Source: Taibaiella lutea (GTDB lineage: Bacteria; Bacteroidota; Bacteroidia; Chitinophagales; Chitinophagaceae). Taken from it: a stretch of DNA of 64,000 bases. Each line of letters begins with the position of its first letter. Within the stretch, counting starts at the first letter, position 1. Both the position numbers and the translations under genes were made by a program. The stretch spans positions 1-64,000 of the forward strand of contig NZ_VWSH01000001.1 in the NCBI RefSeq assembly GCF_008629695.1, written 5' to 3'. The notes below the pieces were generated by a model. That model saw only the letters and a program-made list of their open reading frames with translations, was not told where the DNA came from and made no database searches. Of this stretch, positions 62,752-64,000 are shown in pieces.

Positions 62752-63624
62752 ATGGATAATCCTTTTCAAATAGACTATACAGACGAAGTAGATTCGGACT
62801 TGGTAAAATCAGCAATTGGTGGTGATAAAAAGGCATTACAAAACCTGATTGTCAGACATCAATTGTTCATTTACAACCTTGCGTTAAAAATGACAAAAAG
62901 TGTTGAAAATGCTGAAGATTTAACGCAAGAAGTATTTATAAAAGCCATTACTGCATTATCAAAATTTGAAGGAAAAAGTAAATTCAGAACCTGGTTATAT
63001 AGAATAACTGTAAACCACTTTTTAAACACAAAAAAGAGTAAAGCCGAATTGAAAACAATAGACTTTGAAAGCTATTTCAATTCAATTGACAATATTCCGG
63101 CTCAGGAACTTAATGCAACGGAAGAGACTGAACTCACAGATACAATAGAAGAAATCAGAATAAGCTGCACAGCGGGAGTGTTGCTTTGCTTAGACAGGGA
63201 ACAAAGAATGGTATACATACTGGGCGAAATGTTTGACATTAACCATAATTTAGGTTCAGAAATTTTAGGAATTACAACAGGTAATTTTCGCATCAGGTTA
63301 ATGAGAGCAAGGCAAGACTTATATAATTGGATGAATAAGCGATGCGGCTTGGTAAATAAATCCAACCCTTGCAGGTGTGCCAAGAAAACAAGGGGATATA
63401 TTGACGCAGGAATTGTTGATCCTGACAATTTAGTATTTAACACTCGCCACAAAAGAAAAATATACGAACTATCACAACAAAAGGCTATTTTAATTACGCA
63501 TACAGTAGAGGATTTACATAGAAATATTTTTCGACAACATCCGCTTCAAGAACCTTTAACATCAACAAAAATAGTTAACGAAATCTTTAATAATAATCTA
63601 ATAAAATTAATACTGAACTCATAA
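62752..63624 (+). CDS. ECF-type RNA polymerase sigma factor with Cys-rich C-terminal extension
   Basis: 290 residues. Sigma region 2 spans about 25-95 (AEDLTQEVFIKAITAL, FRTWLYRITVNHFLN), and region 4 about 135-192 (LGSEILGITTGNFRIRLMRARQDL). A further hundred residues follow, starting RCGLVNKSNPCRCAKK (Cys198, 207, 209), a likely metal or redox site, and ending in a helical domain. No anti-sigma gene is adjacent, so the extension may itself be the sensor. It should direct RNA polymerase to a small set of stress promoters. Confidence 0.85.
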   Translation: MDNPFQIDYTDEVDSDLVKSAIGGDKKALQNLIVRHQLFIYNLALKMTKSVENAEDLTQEVFIKAITALSKFEGKSKFRTWLYRITVNHFLNTKKSKAELKTIDFESYFNSIDNIPAQELNATEETELTDTIEEIRISCTAGVLLCLDREQRMVYILGEMFDINHNLGSEILGITTGNFRIRLMRARQDLYNWMNKRCGLVNKSNPCRCAKKTRGYIDAGIVDPDNLVFNTRHKRKIYELSQQKAILITHTVEDLHRNIFRQHPLQEPLTSTKIVNEIFNNNLIKLILNS

Positions 63625-63721
63625 ATGGTTCAGATATTATCAGCTCTTCAAATATCTCTATCAGATATGCCTTGAACAGAAGTACAATACCTTAAAGAAT
63701 TTGTAATAATTCTGTGTTTTG

Positions 63722-64000
63722 CTAAAGATTTTGCTTCTTAAACTTTTCATGCCTGTCGACCTGTTTCCCCGAAATCATAAATATGCCTTCGCCGCGATAA
63801 TGGACGGTTTTCGGAAACTTCGGAGACACTGCTACATGAGCCTTAACTACCTCCAATACGAAGAAATTATATTTGTCAAGCATATGCCCATCGACAACTT
63901 TGCATTCGTAGTTGGCATAGCATTCTTTAATCAACGGAGCCTTGACCATTTCAGCTTCTTCCGCAGTCAGTCCAAATTCAGCGAATTTATCCGTAACGGC
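63722..64000 (-). CDS. Flavin reductase family protein (C-terminal part)
   Basis: The last 92 codons of a gene that runs in from the right edge; the frame stays open to the end of the window. The sequence KECYANYECKVVDGHMLDKYNFFVLEVVKAHV and the later YRGEGIFMISGKQVD match the FMN-binding split-barrel flavin reductases. It would reduce flavin with NAD(P)H. The start and the nucleotide-binding part are outside. The Met codon at 63949 is internal, not the start. Confidence 0.72.
   Translation of the reverse strand, partial: AVTDKFAEFGLTAEEAEMVKAPLIKECYANYECKVVDGHMLDKYNFFVLEVVKAHVAVSPKFPKTVHYRGEGIFMISGKQVDRHEKFKKQNL

Overview
This window looks like chromosomal DNA of a low-GC member of the Bacteroidota, most likely a Chitinophagaceae-type free-living aerobe. 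The evidence is: several secreted proteins ending in type IX secretion (T9SS) type A sorting domains, TonB-dependent and OMP-barrel proteins with N-terminal carboxypeptidase-regulatory folds, Bacteroidota-type promoters (TTTG, about 19-21 bases, TAnnTTTG), a 7TM-DISM histidine kinase, LytTR and NarL-type two-component systems, and many near-perfect intergenic hairpins. No tRNA, insertion sequence, prophage or CRISPR array was found. The family placement is an inference.

Layout. 1-600: a strong leftward promoter whose leader resembles that of an rRNA operon, and a structured non-coding element. 610-2583: an AraC regulator and an Smr-domain protein, convergent. 2680-8013: a cobalamin riboswitch followed by a surface-protein locus (DUF4465, a second T9SS cargo, a BtuG-like propeller lipoprotein, a small lipoprotein, a MauE/DoxX-thioredoxin membrane protein). 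No btuB is present. 8079-17019: M1 aminopeptidase, FMN reductase, ccmC-ccmD, glutamate dehydrogenase, a beta-hydroxyacid-dehydrogenase-like enzyme, ferritin and an alpha/beta hydrolase. 17020-18300: a gene-free repeat island with a 21-bp tandem array and three copies of a composite module. 18301-24343: a haem-uptake operon with two different HmuY proteins, a TonB receptor, a DoxX protein and a DUF6607 protein. Upstream of it lies a LuxR-type regulator with a degenerate receiver. 25434-31293: two paralogous GT87-like membrane proteins, atpG, kynU and lspA.

31457-38821: a zinc-ribbon protein, then a methionine/cysteine island: SAM-I riboswitch, terminator, a cystathionine gamma-synthase-type enzyme, a 27-codon Cys-rich leader ORF, a cysteine-free OsmC-like protein and homoserine dehydrogenase. 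kup and ribF follow. The proteins of this island are strikingly poor in Met and Cys. 38833-50630: housekeeping and signalling genes on the minus strand (M20 peptidase, SPOR protein, deoC, adenylate-forming ligase, XRE regulator, receiver protein, 7TM-DISM kinase, methyltransferase, a GNAT/autoinducer-synthase-like protein, NarL regulator and TPR kinase). 50811-59845: a giant SBBP-propeller T9SS protein, then an outer-membrane barrel protein, ABC-2 transporter and LytS/LytTR pair on one strand. 59846-64000: a 41-bp minisatellite, two small membrane/secreted proteins, 1 kb of AT-rich DNA, an SDR protein lacking the catalytic Tyr, an ECF sigma factor with a Cys-rich tail, and the end of a flavin reductase.

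The most noteworthy points are the sulfur island (leader ORF, cysteine-free OsmC-like protein, loss of Met from its enzymes), the btuB-less B12-riboswitch locus, the paired T9SS/lipoprotein HmuY haem operon, and the dispersed palindromes that share a TTTT/AAAA core but differ in their arms.
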